Assembly (NCBI GenBank): GCA_900554625.1
Contig: USHP01000076.1
Span: 1-7,942, forward strand
Direction of reading: 5' to 3'
Length of the DNA stretch: 7,942 bases
From: an uncultured Eubacteriales bacterium
Lineage (GTDB): Bacteria; Bacillota; Clostridia; Oscillospirales; Oscillospiraceae
Position numbers and translations under genes: made by a program. Positions 1 through 5,415 of this stretch are shown piece after piece (positions within the stretch are counted from its first letter, which is position 1; each line of letters begins with the position of its first letter). The notes beneath the pieces were generated by a model. It was not told the origin of the DNA and ran no database searches. It was given only the letters and a program-made list of their open reading frames with translations.

Positions 1-146
1 GCCAGTACTACGGCAACAATTTTGTTAAACAAAACTGCCCACCAGAACTCGCTGCGCCGGGAACGGCCGCTGAAATCGGTATAACGGGAGAAGAACAGTG
101 CTGCAGCTTCCAGGAATCCGACTAGTTCCTTTGGGGATTCGTACAT
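1..146 (-). CDS. DUF805 family inner-membrane protein (N-terminal part, runs off the window)
   Basis: The first 48 codons of a gene read leftwards. The translation begins MYESPKELVGFLEAA and continues with SRYTDFSGRSRRSEFWWAVL. The block Y-x-D-F-x-G-R-x-R-R-x-E-F-W-W (about residues 21-36) is the hallmark N-terminal motif of DUF805 (YhaH-like) proteins, small multi-pass membrane proteins of unknown role. The segment after it (VLFNKIVAVVL) starts the first membrane helix. The ATG at 146-144 has a GGAGG ribosome binding site at 159-155, 8 bases away. The gene lies 36 bases downstream of the phosphoribosyltransferase gene, so the two are probably cotranscribed. The C-terminus is outside the window, so its length cannot be judged. 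Family assignment is confident; function is unknown. Confidence 0.85.
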   Translation of the reverse strand, partial: MYESPKELVGFLEAAALFFSRYTDFSGRSRRSEFWWAVLFNKIVAVVL

Positions 147-182
147 AACGTCTACCTCCGTTTTTCTATGTTACTTCTGACG

Positions 183-746
183 TTAGTTCGTTCCTTCCAT
201 GACGGTTCCGTCGGGGTGGAACAGGGGCAGCTTTTCCAGATAGATCAGGTCTTCCCGATCCTGGGCATCGCCTTCAGCCAGAATGGACATGCGACCGCAG
301 ATTTCGCCGCCGGCTTCTTCCACCAGGGTTTCCAGAGCCTTCAGGCTTTCGCCGGTGGAGATCACATCGTCCACAATCAGAATCTTCTTGCCCTTCATCC
401 GCTCTGCGTCAGCGCCATCCAGATACAGCTTCTGCTCCTTGGCGGTGGTGATGGAGTGGACGGTAACACCGAACACATCCTTCATATACAGCTTCGGTGC
501 CTTCCGGGCCAGAATGTAGCGGGAATTTCCTGCCTGGCGGGCCATCTCGTGGGCCAGGGGAATGCCCTTGGCTTCGGCGGTGATGATGTAGTCATACTCC
601 GGAGCCTTGGCCAGCAGTTCCCGGGCACAGGCAACGGTGAGTTCCGGGTCGCCGAAAATGACGAAACCGGCAATATACAGGGTATCGCTGACCGGGCAGA
701 TGGGCAGATCCCGCTCCAGGCCTGCGACTTTCATACGATAGTACAT
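183..746 (-). CDS. Type I phosphoribosyltransferase (purine/adenine PRTase-like)
   Basis: A 187-residue protein with the type I phosphoribosyltransferase fold. The PRPP-binding loop is plain at residues 122-134 (ILIVDDVISTGES), and a PPi-loop-like segment TAEAKGIPLA lies at about 56-65. Such enzymes transfer a 5-phosphoribosyl group from PRPP to a nucleobase in purine or pyrimidine salvage, or act as PRPP-sensing regulators. The layout (short hood, PRPP loop in the C-terminal half, total length) is closest to adenine/xanthine PRTases, but the usual APRT N-terminal signature is absent, so the substrate is not assigned. I chose the ATG at 746 because CTCCTT at 755-760 (AAGGAG on the coding strand) is 8 bases upstream. 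An upstream start at 773 would add nine residues and lie ahead of that site. Transcription should come from the consensus promoter at 778-805, separately from bofA. Confidence 0.85.
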   Translation of the reverse strand: MYYRMKVAGLERDLPICPVSDTLYIAGFVIFGDPELTVACARELLAKAPEYDYIITAEAKGIPLAHEMARQAGNSRYILARKAPKLYMKDVFGVTVHSITTAKEQKLYLDGADAERMKGKKILIVDDVISTGESLKALETLVEEAGGEICGRMSILAEGDAQDREDLIYLEKLPLFHPDGTVMEGTN

Positions 747-777
747 GGGATTCACTCCTTTTCCTCTTATCAAAACA

Positions 778-805
778 ATTATACTACCCGGCAGAAAAAT
801 GTCAA
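778..805 (-). promoter_or_regulatory. Consensus sigma-A promoter of the phosphoribosyltransferase gene
   Basis: On the minus strand, a perfect -35 TTGACA (805-800) and a perfect -10 TATAAT (783-778) are separated by 16 bases. The predicted start near 771 leaves a leader of only about 25 bases before the ATG at 746, too short for a riboswitch. The promoter lies in the gap between the bofA stop codon (834) and the PRTase, so this gene does not depend on bofA transcription. Confidence 0.85.
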
Positions 806-833
806 GATTGGCAGAAGAAAAGGACTGTTCCCC

Positions 834-1088
834 TTACGGGATAATTGCCAGCAGCGCCATGACGGCAATCCCCGGAAGCCCCAGAAAACCGGCAATGAGC
901 ACCGTAGCAGCGTTAATGGGGAACAAAATCCCGGTAAAACTGGAAATGGCATTGAGCAGCCACAGGCAGATAAATCCGGCGGCAGAGTGCAGCGCGATTT
1001 TGAAAATCAGCTTCATGGGCAGTACCAGCAGCCGGATGAGCACGATGGCCAGCAAAGCAGGGATCAGCAGCGTTACGATTTCTTCCAT
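834..1088 (-). CDS. bofA: BofA family protein (pro-sigma-K processing inhibitor type)
   Basis: An 84-residue, almost wholly hydrophobic protein with two to three membrane helices (about residues 4-30, 35-48 and 60-82). The C-terminal block INAATVLIAGFLGLPGIAVM (residues 58-77) matches the conserved BofA motif, an N-x-x-T-V-L-I-x-G-x-L-G-x-P-G pattern. In Bacillus, BofA sits in the outer forespore membrane with SpoIVFA and holds the SpoIVFB protease inactive until pro-sigma-K should be cleaved. Length fits the family (about 85-90 residues). The ATG at 1088 has GGAGG at 1099-1095, 6 bases upstream. The usual Bacillus neighbour recR is not seen here. The gene suggests a spore-forming lineage, although BofA homologues persist in some non-sporulating clostridia. 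The exact function in this organism is inferred. Confidence 0.85.
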   Translation of the reverse strand: MEEIVTLLIPALLAIVLIRLLVLPMKLIFKIALHSAAGFICLWLLNAISSFTGILFPINAATVLIAGFLGLPGIAVMALLAIIP

Positions 1089-1168
1089 AATTTTCCTCCG
1101 TATACTTTAAATTGTGCCGGGCATACTACCCTTGGACAGAAAAGGAACAGAAAGCAAATGCGACGGCA

Positions 1169-1198
1169 ATTGCAGCATCCGTTTCCATAGTCTGTCAA
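1169..1198 (-). promoter_or_regulatory. Possible sigma-A-type promoter upstream of bofA
   Basis: On the minus strand a perfect TTGACA (1198-1193) is followed after 18 bases by TGCAAT (1174-1169), a 4-of-6 match to the -10 box. Transcription would begin near 1162, leaving a leader of about 70 bases before the bofA ATG. The -10 box is weak and family knowledge would predict a sporulation sigma factor, so this is tentative. Confidence 0.3.
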
Positions 1199-1295
1199 GT
1201 GTATCGCCGAATGCGCAGCGGTGTGATGCGAAAAAGGGTGAGAAGGGAACAGCTCGCCCTTGTCCATACTACCACAGCAAAAGCAAAAAGAAAGG

Positions 1296-1322
1296 AAAAC
1301 CGGGGCAGATTGCCCCGGTTTT
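1296..1322. terminator. Perfect 11-bp hairpin, bidirectional intrinsic-terminator shape
   Basis: AAAACCGGGGC (1296-1306) pairs perfectly with GCCCCGGTTTT (1312-1322) around a 5-base loop. On the plus strand it is followed by CTCTT. On the minus strand TTTTCCTTTCTTTTTG follows, a good U-rich tail. It could therefore end transcripts in both directions, most convincingly those reading leftwards towards bofA. Confidence 0.55.
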
Positions 1323-1379
1323 CTCTTATAAAAAAGCCTCGCAGAGTTTGCCGGCTACGGCGGCAAATAAAGTTCAAAC

Positions 1380-1414
1380 TGTTTTCAGCCGGGGCACGTA
1401 CCTGGCTGAAAACA
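1380..1414. repeat. Perfect 11-bp inverted repeat (hairpin)
   Basis: TGTTTTCAGCC (1380-1390) is the exact reverse complement of GGCTGAAAACA (1404-1414), with a 13-base loop containing GGGGCACGTACC. No U-tract follows, so it is not a plain terminator. The right arm overlaps another possible stem (1412-1417 with 1428-1433), so the two would exclude each other in an RNA. Confidence 0.55.
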
Positions 1415-1435
1415 CTTCTCAGGCTGCAAGTGTGG

Positions 1436-1461
1436 AATCTGTCCCTCTTCGGGGACAGATT
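1436..1461. repeat. Perfect 10-bp inverted repeat with 6-base loop
   Basis: AATCTGTCCC (1436-1445) pairs exactly with GGGACAGATT (1452-1461) around the loop TCTTCG. It is a stable hairpin without a following T-run. It sits midway in the hairpin series of this spacer. Confidence 0.55.
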
Positions 1462-1486
1462 ATGCGCGCAGCAGACTGCTTTTTGT

Positions 1487-1518
1487 TGTCGGAAAAGCCC
1501 GCAAGGGGTTTTCCGACA
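1487..1518. repeat. Long hairpin capped by a GNRA-type tetraloop
   Basis: TGTCGGAAAA (1487-1496) pairs perfectly with TTTTCCGACA (1509-1518). After one G-G mismatch (1497/1508), CCC (1498-1500) pairs with GGG (1505-1507), leaving a GCAA loop (1501-1504). GNRA loops are common in functional RNAs, and on the plus strand this reads as GCAA. The stem is only 5 bases from the next, terminator-like hairpin at 1524. Confidence 0.55.
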
Positions 1519-1523
1519 GTATC

Positions 1524-1550
1524 AAACCGGGGCAGATAGCTCCGGTTTTT
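1524..1550 (+). terminator. Intrinsic terminator-like hairpin, plus strand
   Basis: AAACCGGGGC (1524-1533) pairs with GCTCCGGTTT (1539-1548), nine Watson-Crick pairs and one G-U, around the loop AGATA. It is followed by TTCTGTTTGT. It would end rightward transcripts coming from within the spacer. Its left arm and loop share 14 bases (AAACCGGGGCAGAT) with the hairpin at 1296, so the two look like copies of one element. Confidence 0.55.
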
Positions 1551-1656
1551 CTGTTTGTCCGGGAAATGGGGCGCTCTTGCCGTCGTCTATACAATATGCT
1601 GTGGCGTGCCAAAAAAGTGCGGGGCTTTTTTTACAGTATTCTCCTGTGTTTTTCCG

Positions 1657-1685
1657 TTGTCCCCCGGGGGAAGCTGTGCTATAAT
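1657..1685 (+). promoter_or_regulatory. Sigma-A promoter of the dnaD-like operon
   Basis: TTGTCC (1657-1662), a 4-of-6 match to the -35 box, and a perfect TATAAT (1680-1685) are separated by 17 bases. The expected start is near 1692, giving a leader of about 28 bases before the ATG at 1720. The spacer carries the perfect palindrome TCCCCCGGGGGA (1660-1671), overlapping the end of the -35 box; this may be an operator or chance. Confidence 0.75.
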
Positions 1686-1719
1686 GTCTATAATTAGCGA
1701 AATTTGTGAGGAATGCCCC

Positions 1720-2604
1720 ATGATGACAGAATCTTTGAAGCTTTCCCAGAATGATGTGCGGAAGCTTTTGAGTGCAGCCAGCCCGGATGCAGCGCTGCTG
1801 CACTTGTACTTAGCCTGCGGCAACCGCCTGGAAGACGCGGAAGCCGAACTGAATATGAACCAATCCCGGCTCAGCTGCGCCGCGGCAACCTTGCGGCAGC
1901 TGGGACTGATTATGGAGAACCGCCCCAGCCACATTGCCCCGGGAGAGCGGCCCAGCTATTCGGAAAAGGATGTGCTGGAAGCCATGGACGGTGACCAGTC
2001 CTTCCGCAGCCTCTATGGCGAAGTCCAGCGGCTGCTGGGCCGGAGCCTGAACACCGAGGAACTGAAAATCCTGCTGGGGTTTGTCCGGTATCTGGGATTC
2101 CCGGCGGATGTGATTTCCGTGCTGGTGTGCTACTGTAAGGATCGGGCACGGCAGCGGGGAAGTCTGCGCAATCCTTCCCTGCGCACCATCGAGAAGGAAG
2201 CCTACGCCTGGGCCGAGCAGGGCATTGACTCTGTGGAAGAGGCAGCTGCCTATATCCAGGCCCAGAATGTCCGCAATTCCCGGCTGTTCCGGCTGATGCA
2301 GATGCTGCAGATCCGGGGCCGGAGCCTGACCGGGGCGGAAGAGCGCTATGCCCAGAACTGGCTGGACCTGGGACTGGAAGACGAGCTGATCTCCATGGCC
2401 TATGAACGCACCTGCCTGAACACCGGCGGGCTGAACTGGTCGTACATGAATAAGATTTTGCAGCGCTGGCACCAGCAGGGCCTGCGCACCGCCGAGGAAG
2501 TCCGAAACGGCGACCACAAGAGCAGCGTTCCCAAGGGCGCTTCCGGTCAGCTGGGTACGGCGGAATTGGAAGCCATCCAGAGAGTGCTGCGGGAGGAGGG
2601 ATAA
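1720..2604 (+). CDS. DnaD-domain primosome protein with two DnaD-like domains
   Basis: A 294-residue protein. Residues 1-66 look like a winged-helix N-terminal part, with a helix-turn-helix-like segment at about 25-63. A first DnaD/DnaB_2-type helical domain covers about 81-175 and a second about 188-262. The second ends with YMNKILQRW (242-250), matching the conserved Y-x-x-x-I-L-x-x-W motif of DnaD domains; in the first the motif is degenerate. In Firmicutes, DnaD/DnaB-type proteins bind DNA at origins or restarted forks and help deliver the helicase loader. The gene lies 3 bases before a DnaC/DnaI-like loader gene, the standard partner. I chose the first of two adjacent ATGs at 1720, with GAGGAA (1709-1714) just upstream; starting at 1723 would remove one residue. 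Whether it acts as DnaD or DnaB at the origin cannot be decided here. Confidence 0.88.
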   Translation: MMTESLKLSQNDVRKLLSAASPDAALLHLYLACGNRLEDAEAELNMNQSRLSCAAATLRQLGLIMENRPSHIAPGERPSYSEKDVLEAMDGDQSFRSLYGEVQRLLGRSLNTEELKILLGFVRYLGFPADVISVLVCYCKDRARQRGSLRNPSLRTIEKEAYAWAEQGIDSVEEAAAYIQAQNVRNSRLFRLMQMLQIRGRSLTGAEERYAQNWLDLGLEDELISMAYERTCLNTGGLNWSYMNKILQRWHQQGLRTAEEVRNGDHKSSVPKGASGQLGTAELEAIQRVLREEG

Positions 2605-2607
2605 GCC

Positions 2608-3591
2608 ATGGCATACAGTTCGGAAGTGGTGCGTCGTGCCCGGGCCCGTTTGGCCCAGGCCAAGGAAGACCGGGAATCGGAAAACCGGCAGCACCTGGCT
2701 GAGGCTTATGCCAAAGTCCCCCGAATCAAGGAAATTGACATGCAGCTGCGCTCCACCTTGGCCCGGGCTGCCCAGGCGGCGTTTCAGCAGGGCAGCGACG
2801 GCCGGGAACTGATGGAGCGAGCCCGACAGGAAAATCTGGCCCTGCAGCGGGAGCGTGCCAGTCTGGCAGCAGCCTATTTTGAAGAAGGTTACCTGGACGA
2901 CAGTCCTATCTGCGACAAGTGCGGCGGCAGCGGCTATGTGGGTACCACCATGTGCGAATGCCTGCGGGAACTGTGCCGCCAGGAGCAGAAGAAGGAAGTC
3001 TCCATCCTCTCCGGCAGCAAGGAGAGTTTCAATCAGTTCCGGCTGGATTATTACCCCGACCGGATTGACCCTCAGTACGGTGCCAGTCCCCGGGTGATTA
3101 TGGAGAAAAATCTGCAAAATTGCCGCCGCTATGCCCTGACCTTTACGCTCAACGCTGGCAATCTGCTCTTTGTGGGTGGAACGGGGCTGGGCAAAACCTT
3201 CCTGTCTGCCTGCATCGCCCGGGCGGTGGCGGATCGGGGCTACAGCGTGGTGTACGAGTCGGCAGCCCACCTGTTTTCCAAGCTGGAGCAGGCCAGATTC
3301 CAGCCCAATGAAGAAAACCGCCGGGAAGCATCCCGGTTTACCGAATGTGATCTGCTGATTGTGGATGACCTGGGCACGGAAATGGCAGGGCAGTTTGTGA
3401 CGGCTTCCCTGTATACCCTGCTTAACGACCGGATTCTGGCAGGAAAGCCCATGGTGATCTCCACCAACTTGAACGTAGACGAAATGAGCCGCCGGTATTC
3501 TCCCCAGATTGCCTCCCGTCTCCATGGGGGCTTTCAGCGCCTGACTTTTGTGGGTGAGGATATCCGGGTACTGAAAAACAGGGGGTATTGA
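2608..3591 (+). CDS. DnaC/DnaI-type AAA+ replicative helicase loader
   Basis: A 327-residue ATPase. The N-terminal half is helical and charged (about 1-95), followed by a cysteine cluster C102-x2-C105-x10-C116-x-C118 likely to bind zinc. The AAA+ core has Walker A GGTGLGKT (190-197), Walker B LLIVDD (249-254) and a sensor-I-like STNLN (285-289); SRL and HGG near the end supply likely arginine-finger residues. Zinc-binding N-terminal domains are known for DnaI-type loaders, which place the hexameric DnaB/DnaC helicase on DNA. The ATG at 2608 follows the very strong site GGGAGGAGGG (2591-2600) at 7 bases, embedded in the 3' end of the dnaD-like gene, so translation of the two is probably coupled. 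A transposon-type IstB ATPase is the main alternative; the zinc cluster and DnaD partner argue against it. Confidence 0.9.
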   Translation: MAYSSEVVRRARARLAQAKEDRESENRQHLAEAYAKVPRIKEIDMQLRSTLARAAQAAFQQGSDGRELMERARQENLALQRERASLAAAYFEEGYLDDSPICDKCGGSGYVGTTMCECLRELCRQEQKKEVSILSGSKESFNQFRLDYYPDRIDPQYGASPRVIMEKNLQNCRRYALTFTLNAGNLLFVGGTGLGKTFLSACIARAVADRGYSVVYESAAHLFSKLEQARFQPNEENRREASRFTECDLLIVDDLGTEMAGQFVTASLYTLLNDRILAGKPMVISTNLNVDEMSRRYSPQIASRLHGGFQRLTFVGEDIRVLKNRGY

Positions 3592-3593
3592 GG

Positions 3594-4241
3594 ATGAAAA
3601 CCGGAATTTTGTTTGACCTGGACGGCACGCTGCTGGACACCCTGGAAGACCTGTTGGATGCCACCAACTACGCTCTGCAGCTCCACGGCTTTCCGGAGCG
3701 GACGCTTCCCCAGCTGCGCCGGGTGGTAGGCAACGGCGCCTTGAACCAGATTCGCAAATCTTTGCCCGAAGGAACGCCGGAAGAAGTTGTCCAGGCGGTT
3801 CTTGCAGATTATAAGCCTTACTATACCGCCCACTGTCAGGAAAAAACCAGACCCTATCCGGGAATTGAAAAAGCCCTGGCACAGCTGAAAGAGAACTACG
3901 CTCTGGCCATTGTGTCCAACAAGCCTGACCCTGCGGTGAAGGAACTGTGCGCCCAGTATTTTCCGGGAATGTATGCCCTGGGAGAGACACCGGACTGCCC
4001 CCGCAAGCCTGCTCCGGACATGATCGAAAAAGCCCTGAAGGCCATCGGCGCAGACCGGGGAATTTATGTAGGCGACAGCGAAGTGGATATTCTCACCGCT
4101 CAGAATGCGAACATGCCCTGCGTCAGCGTGTTCTGGGGATTCCGGGACCGGGACGTTCTGGAAGCAGCCGGAGCGCAGAGCCTCTGCGCCGATGCAGAAG
4201 AAATGGTCCGTGCCATTGATCGCCTGGCTGAGCAGGAATGA
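3594..4241 (+). CDS. HAD-superfamily phosphatase, phosphoglycolate phosphatase type
   Basis: A 215-residue haloacid-dehalogenase-family hydrolase. Motif I is FDLDGT (7-12), with nucleophile D8 and acid/base D10. Motif II is SNK (108-110), the motif III lysine is K138 in RKPAPD, and motif IV is GDSEVD (160-165). The cap domain between about 15 and 85 is helical (C1 type), as in Gph and PpaX. Such enzymes dephosphorylate phosphoglycolate, a product of repairing oxidised DNA ends, or pyrophosphate and other small phosphates; the exact substrate is not determined. The ATG at 3594 lies 2 bases after the helicase-loader stop codon, with GGGGG (3581-3585) 8 bases upstream. A TTG at 3588 overlapping that stop would add two residues. 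The gene is in the middle of a compact operon. Confidence 0.88.
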   Translation: MKTGILFDLDGTLLDTLEDLLDATNYALQLHGFPERTLPQLRRVVGNGALNQIRKSLPEGTPEEVVQAVLADYKPYYTAHCQEKTRPYPGIEKALAQLKENYALAIVSNKPDPAVKELCAQYFPGMYALGETPDCPRKPAPDMIEKALKAIGADRGIYVGDSEVDILTAQNANMPCVSVFWGFRDRDVLEAAGAQSLCADAEEMVRAIDRLAEQE

Positions 4242-4250
4242 GGAAGCACC

Positions 4251-4826
4251 ATGGCCAATGAGTTTTACGCCCTGATGGGGCGGATGCGCTACATCACCCG
4301 CTGGGGCCTGATGCGCAATACCTTTTCTGAGAATATCTCCGAGCACAGCCATCAGGTGGCGGTGCTGGCCCATGCCCTAGCCCTGATTCGCCGGGACATT
4401 CTGAATCTGCCCACCCCGAACCCGGACCGCTGCGCCGTGGCGGCACTTTATCACGACGCTTCGGAGATTCTCACAGGAGATCTGCCCACCCCCATCAAGT
4501 ATTACAATCCCAGAATCAAGGATGCCTACAAGCAGGTGGAGCGGGTGGCAGGAAACCGGCTGTTGGACATGCTGCCCCCGGCCTTACGGGAAAGCTACGC
4601 CCATCTGGTGCTGGAAGATGAGGAAGAAGTGCTGCCCTTTGTAAAAGCGGCGGACAAGCTCTCCGCCCATATCAAGTGCCTGGAAGAGCAGAAGGCGGGC
4701 AACACAGAGTTCGACACCGCCGCCAAGCAGACCTGGGATGCCATGAAGGCCATGAATCGTCCGGAACTGGACTGGTTTCTGGACAACTGCCTGGGGGCCT
4801 ACACCCTGAACCTGGACCAGCTGTAA
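4251..4826 (+). CDS. yfbR: YfbR-type HD-domain 5'-deoxynucleotidase
   Basis: A 191-residue HD hydrolase closely resembling E. coli YfbR (about 199 residues). Residues matching its active site are visible: R17 and W18 in TRWGLMRN, metal ligands H32 in SEHS, H68-D69 in YHDASE, and D135 in KAADKL. The segment TGDLPTPIKYYNP (75-87) is highly conserved in this subfamily. YfbR hydrolyses deoxyribonucleoside 5'-monophosphates to deoxynucleosides and phosphate using a divalent metal, tuning dNTP pools. The gene starts at ATG 4251, 9 bases after the HAD gene, with AGGAAG (4241-4246) upstream. It ends the operon; the promoter of the tRNA gene begins 4 bases after the TAA. Its company with primosome genes fits a nucleotide-housekeeping role. 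Confidence 0.92.
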   Translation: MANEFYALMGRMRYITRWGLMRNTFSENISEHSHQVAVLAHALALIRRDILNLPTPNPDRCAVAALYHDASEILTGDLPTPIKYYNPRIKDAYKQVERVAGNRLLDMLPPALRESYAHLVLEDEEEVLPFVKAADKLSAHIKCLEEQKAGNTEFDTAAKQTWDAMKAMNRPELDWFLDNCLGAYTLNLDQL

Positions 4827-4829
4827 GGC

Positions 4830-4858
4830 TTGACGGAAAGAAAAAACTATGCTACTAT
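4830..4858 (+). promoter_or_regulatory. Sigma-A promoter of the tRNA-Leu gene
   Basis: TTGACG (4830-4835) and TACTAT (4853-4858) lie 17 bases apart, each with one mismatch to consensus. Transcription should start near 4865, about 13 bases before the mature tRNA. The -35 box begins 4 bases after the yfbR stop codon with no terminator between, so operon read-through may also feed the tRNA. Confidence 0.75.
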
Positions 4859-4877
4859 TACGAAAGCCACCAGACCT

Positions 4878-4964
4878 GCCGCTGTGGTGGAATCGGTAGA
4901 CACAGGGGACTTAAAATCCCCCGGTAGCGATACTGTACGGGTTCGAGTCCCGTCAGCGGCACCA
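4878..4964 (+). tRNA. tRNA-Leu (anticodon UAA)
   Basis: An 87-base class II tRNA. Acceptor arm GCCGCTG (4878-4884) pairs perfectly with CAGCGGC (4954-4960), followed by discriminator A and an encoded CCA. The anticodon arm is GGGGA-CTTAAAA-TCCCC, giving anticodon TAA, which reads the UUA leucine codon. The long variable arm CGGTA-GCGA-TACTG forms five pairs, and the T arm is ACGGG-TTCGAGT-CCCGT. All canonical parts are intact. The anticodon and long variable arm together identify leucine. Confidence 0.97.
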
Positions 4965-4971
4965 AACCAAT

Positions 4972-5026
4972 ATAATCCGAACCTAGTTTTCCCTGTGGGA
5001 GACGGGTTCGGATTATTTGTTTTCTT
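4972..5026 (+). terminator. Strong intrinsic terminator after tRNA-Leu
   Basis: ATAATCCGAACC (4972-4983) pairs perfectly with GGTTCGGATTAT (5005-5016). A small inner stem (TCCC/GGGA) closes the loop, and TTGTTTTCTTT follows. It begins 8 bases after the tRNA CCA end and fits a terminator of the tRNA transcript. A smaller gene starts 114 bases later, so some read-through may occur. Confidence 0.8.
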
Positions 5027-5129
5027 TGGAAGATTCGAGGAAACCCATTTCCGAAACGGCGTCATCAAGCGGCCGGAATCAAAGCCCAGAGGTCCAAGAA
5101 AAAAGAAACAGATTTAGGAGGACACTGTT

Positions 5130-5381
5130 ATGGATAAGAAGGTTATTTCCTGTGCGTTCAATATCGACACCGCCTGTGTCGAAGTCAGGTTTGTAGACGG
5201 CAGCATGATCTCCGTTGACTGCACTCTGGTAGAAGCGGAGGTTGCACGGAATGTGTACGAGAGCAGCGAGCTGGAGTGGCTGGTGTATCATGCACCAGTT
5301 GACTATGTGAACCTTCTGCTTCATGTTGATGTTCGGGAGTATCTGAAAAATGTGACGGAATACCATCCGTTTGAGAATTAA
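5130..5381 (+). CDS. Small protein resembling the DUF6061 family, function unknown
   Basis: An 83-residue, acidic, cytosolic-looking protein with no membrane segment or signal peptide. The start (ISCAFNIDTACVEVRFVDGS) and a later SELEWLVYHAPVDY stretch resemble what I recall of DUF6061, small proteins common in gut Firmicutes. I cannot run a search, so this is a likeness rather than proof. The ATG at 5130 has a perfect AGGAGG (5116-5121) 8 bases upstream. Base composition matches the host genes (36 G+C in 5221-5280), so it belongs to the resident side of the composition break. No clear promoter is visible between the tRNA terminator and its start. A hairpin follows directly after the stop codon. 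Confidence 0.7.
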   Translation: MDKKVISCAFNIDTACVEVRFVDGSMISVDCTLVEAEVARNVYESSELEWLVYHAPVDYVNLLLHVDVREYLKNVTEYHPFEN

Positions 5382-5386
5382 CCTTC

Positions 5387-5415
5387 AAGGGCACTGTCGT
5401 ACTGGCAGTGCCCTT
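5387..5415 (+). terminator. Perfect 10-bp hairpin after the small protein gene
   Basis: AAGGGCACTG (5387-5396) pairs exactly with CAGTGCCCTT (5406-5415) around a 9-base loop, starting 5 bases after the stop codon. The tail CTCAATG is not U-rich, so it may be an atypical terminator or a 3' stabilising hairpin. It also marks the last host-like sequence before the AT-rich part. Confidence 0.55.

Larger units (their letters stand above)
1089..1656. other. Long non-coding spacer packed with hairpins between divergent genes
   Basis: No frame here shows a recognisable protein; open stretches lack family motifs and run through the hairpins. The region holds these inverted repeats, left to right: 1234-1242/1253-1261 (one wobble pair), 1296-1306/1312-1322, 1347-1353/1361-1367, 1380-1390/1404-1414, 1436-1445/1452-1461, 1487-1496/1509-1518 and 1524-1533/1539-1548. 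A weaker A/T-only stem is at 1611-1617/1625-1631. Because bofA and the dnaD-like gene both start here and run outwards, no gene end in view needs terminators. The region could be a structured RNA, repeat-derived DNA, or the scar of a lost gene. I see no clear promoter for an RNA inside it. Confidence 0.6.

Noticed and set aside
747..777. Purine riboswitch ahead of the phosphoribosyltransferase
   Set aside because: The leader from the predicted start to the ATG is only about 25 bases, too short for any known riboswitch.
168..1190. A 340-codon plus-strand open frame over the phosphoribosyltransferase and bofA genes
   Set aside because: The opposite strand carries clear PRPP-loop and BofA motifs, a consensus promoter and proper ribosome binding sites; this frame shows none.
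1112..1684. Open frames of 141 and 190 codons across the hairpin-rich spacer
   Set aside because: Both run through every inverted repeat, are rich in Lys/Arg/Ser/Cys without any motif, and lack a suitable ribosome binding site.
2608..3591. IstB-type transposition helper ATPase instead of a replication protein
   Set aside because: No transposase is adjacent, and the zinc cluster plus the DnaD-like partner gene 3 bases upstream fit a helicase loader better.
1810..3990. A 726-codon open frame on the minus strand, antisense to the dnaD-like and helicase-loader genes
   Set aside because: It is a shadow of GC-rich coding DNA: low-complexity residues, no domain, and both genes on the other strand have intact family motifs and ribosome binding sites.
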